A stretch of 42,421 nt of DNA, from positions 1-42,421 of the forward strand of contig CAKSJP010000019.1 of the NCBI GenBank assembly GCA_934463425.1. Direction: 5' to 3'. The position numbers and the translations under genes are program-made. Shown here piece after piece: positions 9,301-18,152 of this stretch (the stretch's first letter is position 1; each line of letters begins with the position of its first letter). This DNA is from an uncultured Ruminococcus sp. Its GTDB lineage: Bacteria; Bacillota; Clostridia; Oscillospirales; Ruminococcaceae. Under the pieces are notes generated by a model. It had not been told where the DNA came from. It made no database searches and saw only the letters and a program-made list of their open reading frames with translations.

Positions 9301-9913
9301 GTTCTACACGGGATTCCAGTTCCATCACAATATCCTGCAGGCGCACCAGGTTGTCCTGTGCGGCATCCAGCTTGCGCTGTGCCTCCTGCTTCTTATAGCG
9401 GAATTTGGAAACACCGGCTGCTTCCTCAAAAATGTCCCGGCGGTCCGTGCTTTTGGCGCTGACGATCTCAGCGATACGGCCCTGCCCGATAATGGCATAG
9501 CCGTCACGTCCCATACCGGTATCCATAAACAGCTCCGTCACATCTTTCAGGCGGACGCTTTTGCCGTTGATGCGGTACTCACTGTCACCGCTGCGATACA
9601 GCTTTCGGGTAACACTGACTACAGCACCATAGGTATCTCCCAGTTCGCCGGTCTCGTTGTTGATCTCCAGCGTGACCGCCGCAAAGCCCATTGCCTTCCG
9701 GGTTTTCGTGCCGGAGAAAATGACATCCTCCATCTTGTTGCCGCGAAGGGTCTTGGTGGATTGTTCTCCCAACACCCAGCGCACGGCATCACCGATATTG
9801 CTCTTGCCGCTGCCGTTGGGGCCGACTACGGCAGTCAGACCCTTGTCAAAGTGCAGCTTGATCTTATCGGGAAAGGATTTAAAGCCCTGTAATTCCAGGG
9901 ATTGCAGATACAT
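6362..9913 (-). CDS. smc: Chromosome segregation/condensin ATPase Smc
   Basis: Smc is the dimeric coiled-coil ATPase that organises and segregates the chromosome with ScpA and ScpB. The 1,183-residue length is normal. The N-terminal head has Walker A GPNGSGKSNIGDAVRWVLGE at residues 31-50. Two long Glu/Gln/Ala-rich coiled coils (about 165-500 and 670-1000) flank a hinge at about 500-660. The C-terminal head has signature LSGGEQSFVAIAIYFAI and Walker B FCILDEIDAALDEGN. The signature is slightly divergent (GEQSFVAIAI rather than the common GEKALTALAL). The gene ends in TAG, showing that TAG is a normal stop here. GAGGTGAGG precedes the ATG. It lies between a C39-like peptidase and ftsY. Confidence 0.97.
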   Translation of the reverse strand: MYLQSLELQGFKSFPDKIKLHFDKGLTAVVGPNGSGKSNIGDAVRWVLGEQSTKTLRGNKMEDVIFSGTKTRKAMGFAAVTLEINNETGELGDTYGAVVSVTRKLYRSGDSEYRINGKSVRLKDVTELFMDTGMGRDGYAIIGQGRIAEIVSAKSTDRRDIFEEAAGVSKFRYKKQEAQRKLDAAQDNLVRLQDIVMELESRVEPLRQQAEKAKQYVELAEQQKQLEVSLWVRRLEALREKLTGLSDGFLQAQAEYQNVEREIQRTDAQVQEGYRRMQESTLKIEEIRQKIQQAEEDAAQLRASVAVCENEIVHSKQMLESLHQQEQEITAQSKSMESRLEMLSEQTAQLRQKREMLRMETEQTDRKWEDLKQQAARRGEEYEQANGILQKLLLRQSELRVMQQTAAGQQEEFKAQLAEQGMRQSALQQACSSQNAVYDAAREQAEQAKAFLEQVQNQRAGFQKRYAHAVQTLEEGRKNRDQAIFALREKRQRQKLLQDMERNMEGFGGSVKAVLRADGGKPRGVFGTVAQLITTDQKYGVALETALGGAMQNLIVENENAAKQWIRFLQQQRAGRATFLPLTSVRGRTLNETGLERHEGFIAMASELVRYDQRFSGVVQFLLGRVAVAEDLDSATALAKAYQYRFRIVTLDGQVINAGGSFTGGSAMRSGGMLTRRAELTALSGEVQALEQQEQAAAAAFQKAQAQSAQLEQQMEALQQQCRQAESEQVAAAAQLEKEQYLRKQNSDRLEEAAAQQAALQQRLQEAGEKYTAAAEEAEEVEKAIRKGQEILCQEADQRSALEQEQTRLAEQRSQLKIAVIELEKDMDTLSREMQQQNDQQDAAAEKQMQIEKDIAMQEERIRQKQEEIVQGNAGLEQMQTSRTDGQAEIRHWQQVHDAQDQQIREMQSGLRENNAVREKFSGEMSRLEERKIAVQSDYDGVIRQLLEQYELSLSEAQAQAQPLEDLQAAQRELQGLKSRIRGLGTVNVAAIAEYEEVSARYQFLSEQMQDAETAKRELEDLIASLTEEMQRIFSESFSVINRNFQEIFRDLFGGGEARLELTDPENVLESGIEIKVAPPGKVIKNLISLSGGEQSFVAIAIYFAILRLRPSPFCILDEIDAALDEGNVQRYAQYLQNFTDTTQFILVTHRRSAMEEASVLYGVTMQEDGISRLLRMEQEELR

Positions 9914-10000
9914 TTCTTTGCCTCACCTCTTTTTGGAGCATTTCGGCAGCACCGCATCAAATGCAGCTGACAGTGCTGCAGGTCTTATGCGGTATTGCCT

Positions 10001-10642
10001 TTATTTTGGGGATTGCAGCACACGCACGGCGTAGATCTGATTCTGAAAATCAGACAGCGGCACGATCTGCTCCTTTTTCTGCAAAGGATCCATGCACTGA
10101 TACGTTCCGTCCTCGCTGCCCACCAGCAGGACATAATGGGCGCTGCCGCTTTTCGGCATCTTCACCCGGGCAATGGGGAAACAGCCGTCTGCCAGATACT
10201 CGTCCAGTGCGCCCTCCGGCAGCTCTGCAGCATCCTGCCGCAGCACCGGGACACCTGTCACTTGTTCCAGTACATCCCACTGCAAGTTTCCCTGTCCGTC
10301 ATACACGTCCTGTTCCGAAAAGAACCGGTTCACCTCTCCGGCATCAGCATCCTTCGGCAGACCGTCCACGGAGATCTGCTGCATTTGCAGCACCGCCGCC
10401 ACACAGCAGGTCAGACAGCCGGAATCCGCCATGTGATAGATAGACTTTCCCAGAGCATCGTCTTTCCAGCGGTCGTCTTTCTGACGGAAGATCACCGTTT
10501 CTGCTGCCGCAGTCTCCCGGGAAGTTTCTGCGGTAACAGGCTGTGCCGTCTGACGAAAATGCCTGCAGCACAGCGCACCGCCTGCCGCCAAAATCACCGC
10601 CGCAAGAATAATTGCCGCGAGCCCATATCTTTTTCTGGTCAT
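10001..10642 (-). CDS. Membrane-anchored C39-like cysteine peptidase family protein
   Basis: A protein of about 213 residues with an N-terminal membrane segment (about residues 6-25, then CCRHF) and an extracellular domain resembling the papain-like Peptidase_C39_2 group. The probable catalytic Cys is in DSGCLTCCVAAVLQ, the His in SAHYVLLVGS and an Asp in the following YQCMDP, in the normal Cys-His-Asp order. I prefer the ATG at 10642 because GAGG lies six bases upstream. The ATG at 10654 gives an ATGA overlap with the radical SAM gene and is also possible. The substrate is unknown; there is no transporter next to it, so it is unlikely to be a bacteriocin leader peptidase. Confidence 0.75.
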   Translation of the reverse strand: MTRKRYGLAAIILAAVILAAGGALCCRHFRQTAQPVTAETSRETAAAETVIFRQKDDRWKDDALGKSIYHMADSGCLTCCVAAVLQMQQISVDGLPKDADAGEVNRFFSEQDVYDGQGNLQWDVLEQVTGVPVLRQDAAELPEGALDEYLADGCFPIARVKMPKSGSAHYVLLVGSEDGTYQCMDPLQKKEQIVPLSDFQNQIYAVRVLQSPK

Positions 10643-10650
10643 GCGCTTCC

Positions 10651-11673
10651 TCATTTCTCCGTATAGATCCCATAGCATTTCCCATCCGCAAGGAGCGTAC
10701 CCGGTGACACCCCAGCACTCTCCTGCACCCGCAGCGTTACGCCCTGTTCTGCCAGTGCCTTCCGGTTGCAGCCATGCTGCCCCAGCACCTTGCTCATGGT
10801 GCAGAGTGCCGTTTCCACAAAGAGTTCCGACTTTCCACAGTCCACCGCCGCCTTTTGCAGCTGCCGCAGATACAGACGGGATTCTGCCAGTTCTCCATAT
10901 GCCGGGTGAAAATATCCGGCGCGCATCTCTGCCCGGAGCGAGGGGGTATCGTGCAGCCCCAGCCGGATCACACGCACTCCTGCATTATGACAGCGGCACA
11001 GAGCATCGGCGCAGTAGTCCAGCACCTCTTCCTGTGACAGCGCCGGATACACACCGGGCTGGCAGTATTCCGCCAGCTTCGTTCCGGCGAGTACCACCGT
11101 GGGATAAATGCGCAGAGTCTCCGGCTGACATGCCAGAAGCTGTTCCAGGGTGTCATATTCGTCCTGCAGTGTACTGCCGTACAAGCCCACCATCTGCTGC
11201 AGACCCAGAGAAAACCCTGCCTGCCGCAGCACAGCGCTTGCCGTCCGGACTGCCCGGGCATCATGTCCGCGATCATTCAGGCGCAGCACACGGTCACACA
11301 TGCTCTGTGCCCCCAGCTCCACTGCTGTCACATGATACGCCTGCAGCCGTTCCAGAACTGTTGCATCAATGGCATCCGGGCGCGTAGAAATGCGGATGCC
11401 GGAAAACTTTCCTACTCCCAGAAACGGCTGCGCCGCCTCCAGCAGGGCGATCTGATACGCCGGTTCTACTGCAGTAAAGCTGCCGCCGAAAAAAGCAATT
11501 TCCGCCGATTCCAGCGTCCCGGCATGCGCCAGCATTTCCCGGCAGGTCTGTGCGATCTCCTCTGGCTCTGGTGCGTGGACTGTGCCGCTGATGGTGCGCT
11601 GGTCGCAGAAGCTGCACTGGTGCGGACAGCCCCGGTGGGGGATGAAAAAGGCAAGAGTCTTATGCTTTATCAT
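10651..11673 (-). CDS. Elp3-like radical SAM protein
   Basis: A 340-residue radical SAM enzyme. The iron-sulphur cluster motif is CPHQCSFC (C-x3-C-x2-C) at about residues 15-22. It is followed by AFFGGSFTAV, the SAM-binding glycine motif, then the ISTRPDAI strand and the VELGAQSM segment typical of the Elp3/YhcC branch. It lacks the C-terminal acetyltransferase domain of true Elp3. Clostridia often carry a gene of this type between rnc and smc, and here it overlaps the 3' end of rnc by 14 bases. The reaction is not known; a role in tRNA or RNA modification is only a guess from the fold. Confidence 0.85.
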   Translation of the reverse strand: MIKHKTLAFFIPHRGCPHQCSFCDQRTISGTVHAPEPEEIAQTCREMLAHAGTLESAEIAFFGGSFTAVEPAYQIALLEAAQPFLGVGKFSGIRISTRPDAIDATVLERLQAYHVTAVELGAQSMCDRVLRLNDRGHDARAVRTASAVLRQAGFSLGLQQMVGLYGSTLQDEYDTLEQLLACQPETLRIYPTVVLAGTKLAEYCQPGVYPALSQEEVLDYCADALCRCHNAGVRVIRLGLHDTPSLRAEMRAGYFHPAYGELAESRLYLRQLQKAAVDCGKSELFVETALCTMSKVLGQHGCNRKALAEQGVTLRVQESAGVSPGTLLADGKCYGIYTEK

Positions 11674-12373
11674 ATCCCATGAGCGACAAAGCCTCTTTGG
11701 CTGCCTGCTGCTCTGCCGCCTTTTTGCTGTGTCCCAGTCCCTTGCCGATCACATTGGAGTTCAGGCAGACTTCTACCTCAAACGCCTTGTCATGATCCGG
11801 GCCGTACTCGCTGACCAGGACATACTCCACCTTTTCCTCCGGGTTTTTCTGCACCACTTCCTGAAGCTGTGTCTTATAGTCGTGAAAGCTGGAAGGCTGC
11901 TTCTTTTTTTCTTCCGGATCATCCGGAATAAACCGCAGGATATGGCGCTTTGCCGCATCCATGCCGCCGTCCAGGAAAATGGCTGCGATCACTGCCTCAA
12001 AGGCATCTGCCAGAATGGAAGAGCGGGATCTGCCGCCGGTATGCTCTTCGCCCTTACCCAACAGTAAAAATTCGCCCAGATGAATCTCCTTGGCAAAAAC
12101 ATGCAGCGCCTTTTCACAAACCATAGATGCCCGGAGCTTGGTCAGTTCCCCTTCCGGCAGCTCCGGATACTTGTGAAACAGAAACTCAGAAACCACAATG
12201 GACAGCACGCTGTCTCCCAGAAATTCCAGGCGCTCATTGCACTTACGTGTCTTGCGCTTTTCGTTGGCATAAGATGAATGGGACAGCGCCTCCAGCAGCA
12301 GGTGCTTGTCCTTGAAATGATAATGAATATAGGTTTCAAACCGTCCTAAATCTACATACTCTGTATGTTCCAT
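11660..12373 (-). CDS. rnc: Ribonuclease III
   Basis: RNase III cleaves double-stranded RNA in rRNA precursors and structured mRNAs. The 237-residue protein has the N-terminal catalytic domain with signature NERLEFLGDSVLSIVVSEFLF (metal-binding Glu and Asp at about residues 43-50), a second acidic pair in ILADAFEAVIAAIFLDGG, and a C-terminal double-stranded RNA-binding domain from about residue 163 ending AAEQQAAKEALSLMG. GAGGG precedes the ATG. It is directly downstream of plsX with 13 bases between. The acpP gene often found between these two is absent here. Confidence 0.97.
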   Translation of the reverse strand: MEHTEYVDLGRFETYIHYHFKDKHLLLEALSHSSYANEKRKTRKCNERLEFLGDSVLSIVVSEFLFHKYPELPEGELTKLRASMVCEKALHVFAKEIHLGEFLLLGKGEEHTGGRSRSSILADAFEAVIAAIFLDGGMDAAKRHILRFIPDDPEEKKKQPSSFHDYKTQLQEVVQKNPEEKVEYVLVSEYGPDHDKAFEVEVCLNSNVIGKGLGHSKKAAEQQAAKEALSLMGYDKA

Positions 12374-12386
12374 GATTGCTTTCCCT

Positions 12387-13385
12387 CTATTTCTTTACCG
12401 GTCTTCCGGTGTTTTCTGCAATGGTCTGTACCACATTTCCGGCAACACAGTCTCTCGCCTGGCGAATGGCGTTGAAAAATGCCGTGCCGTCAGAGCTGCC
12501 GTGCGCCTTGATGACTGGTTTCTGTACACCCAGCATGACTGCGCCGCCCACTGCCTTGTAGTCCATCTTCTTGGTGAGCGCCCTGATCTTTGGCAGGATC
12601 AGCATCGCCGCCAGTTTTCCGGTAAAACCTGCAAACAGGTTTCCCTTCATCTGGTGCGCCATAAACTTGCCCATACCCTCGTACAGCTTCAGCGCCACAT
12701 TTCCGGTAAAGCCGTCTGTGACGACCACATCCGCTGCGCCGGCGGGCAGTTCTCTTGCTTCAATATTGCCGATGAAGTTCACCGGTGCCTGGGACAGCTG
12801 CACATAGGATTCCAGCTCCAGCTCTCTGCCCTTGGTCTCCTCTGCGCCCACGTTCAGCAGTGCCACACGGGGCTTTTCCACCTGCATGACGTTCTGCATA
12901 TAAGCGCTTCCCATAATGGCAAACTGCACCAGCATTTCCGGACGGCAGTCATTGTTTGCGCCGCCGTCAATGAGCAGAAACGGTGTGGTCTCTGTGGGCA
13001 GCACCGGAGCAACGGCAGCACGCTTGATGCCGGGGATGCGCTTTACCAGAAAGGTTGCACCCACCAGCAGTGCGCCGGTGCTTCCGGCACAGACAAAGGC
13101 ATCACCCCTGCCGTCATGCAGCGCCTGCATTCCCACTGCCATAGAGGTATCGGCATGCTGCTTCAGCAGTGATGTCGGCTCTTCATGGATATCGAATACC
13201 GCCGGAGCATGCAGGATCTCCATGTCCTCCAGCGACAGGCTGTTTTCCTCGGCACAGGCGCGGATCTTCTGCTCGTCTCCGACCAGTGTCACTGTCACGC
13301 CTAGTTCCTGCACCGCCTGTGCGCCGCCGCGGATCACTTCAAGCGGTGCATTGTCACCGCCGAATGCGTCGATTAGTATATTCAA
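12387..13385 (-). CDS. plsX: Phosphate acyltransferase PlsX
   Basis: PlsX converts acyl-ACP to acyl-phosphate, the donor used by PlsY in the first step of phospholipid synthesis. The 332-residue protein begins MNILIDAFGGDNAP and has the family blocks VGDEQKI, DAFVCAGSTGALLVGA, LIDGGANNDCRPEMLVQFA, LLNVGAEETKG, NIEARELPAGAADVVVTDGFTGN and AHGSSDG. The start is an unusual TTG with GGGAG about ten bases upstream. It lies between trmFO and rnc in a tight minus-strand run. Confidence 0.96.
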   Translation of the reverse strand: MNILIDAFGGDNAPLEVIRGGAQAVQELGVTVTLVGDEQKIRACAEENSLSLEDMEILHAPAVFDIHEEPTSLLKQHADTSMAVGMQALHDGRGDAFVCAGSTGALLVGATFLVKRIPGIKRAAVAPVLPTETTPFLLIDGGANNDCRPEMLVQFAIMGSAYMQNVMQVEKPRVALLNVGAEETKGRELELESYVQLSQAPVNFIGNIEARELPAGAADVVVTDGFTGNVALKLYEGMGKFMAHQMKGNLFAGFTGKLAAMLILPKIRALTKKMDYKAVGGAVMLGVQKPVIKAHGSSDGTAFFNAIRQARDCVAGNVVQTIAENTGRPVKK

Positions 13386-13405
13386 GATGTATGATCTCCC
13401 TTGTA

Positions 13406-14716
13406 TTATTGTTCTGCCTCACGCAGATACTGTTCCAGCGCCGCCATGCCGCGGTCGGCATATGCCTGGTACTTCTCCTGCTTTCCACGGATACGCTCCG
13501 ACAGGTCGGGCAGGATGCCCATATTTGCGCCCATAGGCTGGAAATTCTCTGTGGGGGCGCTGCTGATATATGCCGCCAGAGCACCCATCATGGTCTCTCT
13601 GGGCAGGATCAGCGGCGGCTTGCCCTGTAAGCGGCGCGCCAGATTTTTTCCGGCGAGGATGCCGCTTGCCGCCGATTCCATATAACCCTCCACGCCGGTC
13701 ATCTGTCCGGCGAAGTACAGGTTATCCTGTCCGCGGAAGTGATAATCCGCATCCAGCAGACGCGGGCTGTCCAGGAACGAGTTCCGGTGCATTACGCCGT
13801 AGCGGTGAAACTCGGCGTGTTCCAGACCGGGAATCATGGAAAACACGCGCTTCTGCTCCGGAAATTTCAGATTCGTCTGAAATCCCACCAGATTGTACAT
13901 GGTTCCCTCCTGGTTTTCCCGGCGCAGCTGCACCACCGCCCACGGACGGTGACCTGTGCGGGGATCAGTCAGTCCCACCGGTTTCAGCGGCCCGAACCGC
14001 ATGGTGTCCGGTCCGCGGGATGCCAGAACCTCAATGGGCATACAGCCCTCATAGACACGGAAGGCTTCTTTATCGCAGTCATGCAGAGGCGCACGCTCTG
14101 CGGAAATCAATGCCCCGTAGAAGTTCTCATACTCTTCCTTGTTCATGGGGCAGTTGATATAGTCCGCATCTCCTCTGCCATAGCGCGCTGCAAAGAAAAC
14201 CTTTTCCGGATCCAGACTCTCAAAGCTGACGATGGGTGCAGCTGCATCAAAAAAGCTGAGCCGCGTGCCGCAGCGTTTTTCAATATCTGCCGCCAGTGCG
14301 CCGTCTGTGAGCGGCCCGGTAGCCACTACCACCGGTGTATCCGGGATACGATCGACCACCGCGGTCTCGAGAGTGATATTGGGATGATTCCGGATGGCTT
14401 CGGTGGCAAGGTCGGAGAACTGCTTCCGATCCACCGCCAGCGCACCGCCGGCAGCCACTGCCGATTTCCGGGCGCACTGCATCAGAAGCGAACCCAGACG
14501 TGTCATTTCTGCCTTGAGCAGTCCTGCCGCAGAATTGATGCGGTCGGCTTTCAGGGAATTGGAGCAGACCAGTTCCGCCAATCCCTCATAATGATGCGCC
14601 GGGGTATACTGCACCGGCTTCATCTCCAACAGCTGTACGGAAAATCCGGCTTCTGCCAGCTGCCAGGCAGCCTCACAGCCTGCCAGTCCGCCGCCGATGA
14701 CGGTCACCTCTGCCAT
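13406..14716 (-). CDS. trmFO: Folate-dependent tRNA m5U54 methyltransferase TrmFO
   Basis: TrmFO makes 5-methyluridine at position 54 of tRNA using methylenetetrahydrofolate and FAD. The 436-residue protein starts with the FAD dinucleotide-binding motif GGGLAGCEAAWQLAEAGF and the following LLEMKP. It has SNSLKADRINSAAGLLKAEM, the cysteine-containing NCPMNKEEYENFYGAL block, GPLKPVGLTDPRTG, and the second flavin site FAGQMTGVEGYMESAASG. Its ATG abuts the topA stop codon with no gap. The topA-trmFO pairing is conserved in Firmicutes. Confidence 0.97.
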   Translation of the reverse strand: MAEVTVIGGGLAGCEAAWQLAEAGFSVQLLEMKPVQYTPAHHYEGLAELVCSNSLKADRINSAAGLLKAEMTRLGSLLMQCARKSAVAAGGALAVDRKQFSDLATEAIRNHPNITLETAVVDRIPDTPVVVATGPLTDGALAADIEKRCGTRLSFFDAAAPIVSFESLDPEKVFFAARYGRGDADYINCPMNKEEYENFYGALISAERAPLHDCDKEAFRVYEGCMPIEVLASRGPDTMRFGPLKPVGLTDPRTGHRPWAVVQLRRENQEGTMYNLVGFQTNLKFPEQKRVFSMIPGLEHAEFHRYGVMHRNSFLDSPRLLDADYHFRGQDNLYFAGQMTGVEGYMESAASGILAGKNLARRLQGKPPLILPRETMMGALAAYISSAPTENFQPMGANMGILPDLSERIRGKQEKYQAYADRGMAALEQYLREAEQ

Positions 14717-16807
14717 TTACGCACCTCCTACCGGACGGGAATAGCCGCAGCCCGGCTTTTCGCATACCAACGTACCGGACTTTCCGCCCTTCTGGAACAG
14801 GGTACAGCCGCACTGAGGACACTTCTCCTCGGTGGGCACATTCCAGGTCATAAAGTTGCAGTCCGGATAAGCGCTGCAGCCGTAGAAGCTTCTGCCGCGC
14901 TTGGATTTTTTCAGAATGATCTTGTTGTTGCACAGCGGACAGGAGCCGGCAGTTTCCTGGACGATCTTCTTGGTGTTCTTGCACTCCGGAAACCCGGGGC
15001 AGGCCAGAAAGCGTCCATAGCGTCCGATCTTGATGACCATATTTCTGCCGCACTGATCGCAGACGATGTCTGTCTCCTCATCCGGCACTTTGACGCGCTT
15101 GCCTTCCATTTTTTCCTCGGCAGTCTCCAATGTCTTGGAGAAATCGCCATAGAACTCTTCCAGCGTATCCACCCAGCTCTTTTTGCCCCGTTCCACATCA
15201 TCCAGATTGTTTTCCATCTCTGCGGTAAACTTTACATCCAGGATGTTGGGGAAATGCTCCTTCATCAGCTCTGTGGTCACTTCGCCCAGAACGGTCGGCT
15301 TCAGCTGCTTGCCCTCGCGCTCTACATAGAGGTGCGTGGTAATGGTGGTGATGGTCGGTGCATAGGTACTCGGGCGGCCGATACCGTTCTCTTCCAGCGC
15401 CTTGATGAGCGTTGCTTCGGTATAGCGCGGCGGCGCCTGGGTGAAATGCTGGTTGCCCTCCAGGGACTTCACCTTGATCTCCATGCCCTTTTCCAGTTCC
15501 GGCAGGTTCTTGTTTTCGCTCTTGTCGCCCTTGGTGTCATCGTACAGCACAGTAAAGCCGTCGAACTTCACCGTCGAACCGGTCGCCTTAAAAATGCAGT
15601 TGTCCGCTTCGATCTCCACAGAAACTGTATCCATCAGTGCATCTGCCATCTGGCTGGCAATAAAGCGCTCCCAGATCAGCCGATACAGCTTATACTGATC
15701 GGCAGTCAGACTGGACTTCACCCGCTCCGGTGTCATGTCCGGCATAGACGGGCGGATGGCTTCGTGGGCATCCTGGGCGTTCTTCTTGGACTTATACGCT
15801 CTCGGCTCCGGCGGCAGATAGTCTGCGCCGTATTTTCCGGTCACATAATCTGCGGCAGCCTGCTGCGCTTCTGCGGAAATGCGCAGGCTGTCAGTACGCA
15901 TATAGGTGATCAGACCGACTGCACCCAGTCCGTCGATATCCACGCCTTCGTACAGTTCCTGCGCCACCTTCATGGTACGCTTGGACTGAAAGCCCAGGCG
16001 GTAGGAGGCATCCTGCTGCAGGGTCGAAGTGATGAACGGCGGCGCGGGATGACGCTTTGTCACACGCTTTTTCACATTCTGGACGGAATAGCTGGCATTT
16101 TGCAGCCGCTCCAGCAGCGCATCTGCGGCAGCCTTGTCCGGAATCTCTGTCTTGTCCACCCGTTCGCCGTCCACCTTTACCAGCTTTGCCGCAAACACCT
16201 TACGGGAAGGCGGCGCAGTGAATTTTGCGTCAATAGACCAGTATTCCTGGGGCACAAATGCGCGGATCTCATTTTCACGATCCACGACCAGACGCACTGC
16301 AACAGACTGTACACGTCCGGCAGACAGGCCGCGGCGTACCTTTTTCCACAAAAACGGACTGAGCTTATAACCCACCAGACGATCCAGAATACGGCGCGCC
16401 TGCTGGGCGTTCACCAGATCCAGGTCGATCTTGTGGGGATGGCTCATACCAGCCTGGATACCGCTCCGGGTGATCTCGTTGAATTCTACCCGATCATCGG
16501 CATCCATATCTAAATGCAGCATCTGTGCGATATGCCATGAAATGGCTTCTCCCTCTCTATCCGGGTCGGTTGCCAGATAGATATGGTCGCACTTTTTTGC
16601 ATGTTCTTTCAACTTTTTAATGACGTCTTCCTTGCCCTTCATATCGGTATACTTGGGCTGAAAGCCGTTTTCCACATCCACGCCCAGCTTAGACTTAGGC
16701 AGATCCCGGATGTGTCCCATAGAGGCAATGACATCATAGCCCTTGCCCAAATATTTCTGAATGGTTTTCGCCTTTGCCGGCGACTCCACGATCACTAAAT
16801 TCGACAT
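14717..16807 (-). CDS. topA: DNA topoisomerase I
   Basis: A type IA topoisomerase that relaxes negative supercoils by single-strand cleavage. The 696-residue protein has the N-terminal Toprim domain (VIVESPAKAKTI, then the DPDREGEAISWH acidic triad) and the active-site tyrosine in ITYMRTDSLRIS near residue 300. Three C-terminal four-cysteine zinc motifs begin around residue 580: CDQC...CPGFPEC, CPLC...CSAYPDC and CPQC...CEKPGC. ATG at 16807 matches the family N-terminus MSNLVIVESPAK. A 105-base gap separates it from dprA; I see no strong promoter in it. Confidence 0.97.
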   Translation of the reverse strand: MSNLVIVESPAKAKTIQKYLGKGYDVIASMGHIRDLPKSKLGVDVENGFQPKYTDMKGKEDVIKKLKEHAKKCDHIYLATDPDREGEAISWHIAQMLHLDMDADDRVEFNEITRSGIQAGMSHPHKIDLDLVNAQQARRILDRLVGYKLSPFLWKKVRRGLSAGRVQSVAVRLVVDRENEIRAFVPQEYWSIDAKFTAPPSRKVFAAKLVKVDGERVDKTEIPDKAAADALLERLQNASYSVQNVKKRVTKRHPAPPFITSTLQQDASYRLGFQSKRTMKVAQELYEGVDIDGLGAVGLITYMRTDSLRISAEAQQAAADYVTGKYGADYLPPEPRAYKSKKNAQDAHEAIRPSMPDMTPERVKSSLTADQYKLYRLIWERFIASQMADALMDTVSVEIEADNCIFKATGSTVKFDGFTVLYDDTKGDKSENKNLPELEKGMEIKVKSLEGNQHFTQAPPRYTEATLIKALEENGIGRPSTYAPTITTITTHLYVEREGKQLKPTVLGEVTTELMKEHFPNILDVKFTAEMENNLDDVERGKKSWVDTLEEFYGDFSKTLETAEEKMEGKRVKVPDEETDIVCDQCGRNMVIKIGRYGRFLACPGFPECKNTKKIVQETAGSCPLCNNKIILKKSKRGRSFYGCSAYPDCNFMTWNVPTEEKCPQCGCTLFQKGGKSGTLVCEKPGCGYSRPVGGA

Positions 16808-16912
16808 AATTCTCTCTCGTTCTCTCTCAAAGCAGGTTTTTCTTGGACGATTTGCCCCGAATCAAGGTCTGTTCCGCATTCTGAAACGAACTATACCAGA
16901 CAAGGCCGGCTT

Positions 16913-18151
16913 TTACCCCTTCTGCCGGAATTGCTTTCCCGGCAGCCGTTCCAGTTTTCCATACAGTTCTAATTCTGTAAGCGTTGTGGTCAGTTCCTCC
17001 ATTGATACTTCTAACTCTGCCGCGATCTGATCCATATGCATCACATTCTGTTTTTGCAGCAGAGACAGGATCTCTCCCGCCAGGCCCTCCAATGCTTCTT
17101 CCGGCATCGGATCTATAACCGGATCGGGCTCTTCTGAAATTTCCGGTTCCGGCATGCGTACTTTTTGTACAGACGGCTTTGAAAGCGGTTCCGGCTCACC
17201 CAATGTCATAACCGCGCTCTCCGACTTTTCCCGTATGCCGTCATACAATGCAGAAGCACCGATCATGTGGGCATGACTGGTGTAATATTCATAGACGATA
17301 TCCCGGCTGTCAAACACCGGGATTGCACCGTCCCGAAGATATTTTATCACACCCATATACCGTTTGTCAAATATATCCGCCGGCGGAATACAGAAAACAT
17401 CCCTTCCTTGTTCCATGGCGTTTTCTGCTGTAATAAGCGCACCGCTTCTGAGTGGTGCCTGAACCACCAGTGTGCCCATGCTGAGACCGGACAGCACCCG
17501 GTTTCGCAGCGGAAAATTTGACGGTGCCGGAGAGGTGCCCGGTAAAAATTCCGACAGGATCAGACCGCAGCGGGCGATCTCATGCTTTAAGTTGGCATGC
17601 GGCTGCGGATATGCCACATCCAGTCCGCAGCCCATCAGTGCAATGCTGGGTTTATCCAGTTCCAACGCACAGCGGTTCGCCGTAATGTCGATACCCACCG
17701 CATATCCCGTCACCGGAACAAAACCCATCTGCACCAGTTCCCGGCAAATGTTTTTTTCTGCCCGAAGGCTGTATTCCGAGGGATTTCGTGTGCCCACCAC
17801 CGTCAGCAAAAGATGATTTTGCAGCAGGGCGCTGTCTCCCTGATAAAACAGAAGCACCGGCGGATTCACAATCGAAAACAGCTGCTCCGGATACGCTTCT
17901 TCTCCATACCACAAAATCGACAGGCGCAGCTTTTCACAGCGTTCCAGCATCTCATCGACTTTGTCATCACCGGTCTGACGAATCCGCCGCAGCGTATGTT
18001 CCGGAAGATGCAGCTCTGCATCTGTTTCCGGATGCCGCAGTACTGCTACAGATTTCTGGGGAGAGCCATAGCGGTGAAGCGCCTTCCAGATCCGGGGATT
18101 TCCTGCTCCGAACACCATTACCATCCACAGCAGGCAGCGAATCTCTTCCAT
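16913..18151 (-). CDS. dprA: DNA-processing protein DprA
   Basis: DprA binds single-stranded DNA and loads RecA during natural transformation. The Rossmann-like core has VVGTRNPSEYSLRAE, GYAVGIDITANRCAL, MGCGLDVAYPQPH, and SEFLPGTSPAPSNFPLRNRV. A degenerate linker of Pro/Glu (about residues 300-345) joins a C-terminal winged-helix-like domain ending in EELTTTLTELELYGKLERLPG. I chose the ATG at 18151 (MEEIRC): GGAGG lies eight bases upstream and the gene then starts one base after the preceding stop. An in-frame start at 18226 would overlap that gene by 74 bases. Length is then 412 residues. Its meaning for competence is open, though a type IV pilus operon is present in the window. Confidence 0.94.
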   Translation of the reverse strand: MEEIRCLLWMVMVFGAGNPRIWKALHRYGSPQKSVAVLRHPETDAELHLPEHTLRRIRQTGDDKVDEMLERCEKLRLSILWYGEEAYPEQLFSIVNPPVLLFYQGDSALLQNHLLLTVVGTRNPSEYSLRAEKNICRELVQMGFVPVTGYAVGIDITANRCALELDKPSIALMGCGLDVAYPQPHANLKHEIARCGLILSEFLPGTSPAPSNFPLRNRVLSGLSMGTLVVQAPLRSGALITAENAMEQGRDVFCIPPADIFDKRYMGVIKYLRDGAIPVFDSRDIVYEYYTSHAHMIGASALYDGIREKSESAVMTLGEPEPLSKPSVQKVRMPEPEISEEPDPVIDPMPEEALEGLAGEILSLLQKQNVMHMDQIAAELEVSMEELTTTLTELELYGKLERLPGKQFRQKG

Positions 18152-18152
18152 C

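Noticed and set aside
13739..16513. A 924-codon plus-strand open frame
   Set aside because: It lies antisense to topA and trmFO, which have complete conserved motifs. It has no recognisable domain and Cys/His/Gln-rich antisense composition.
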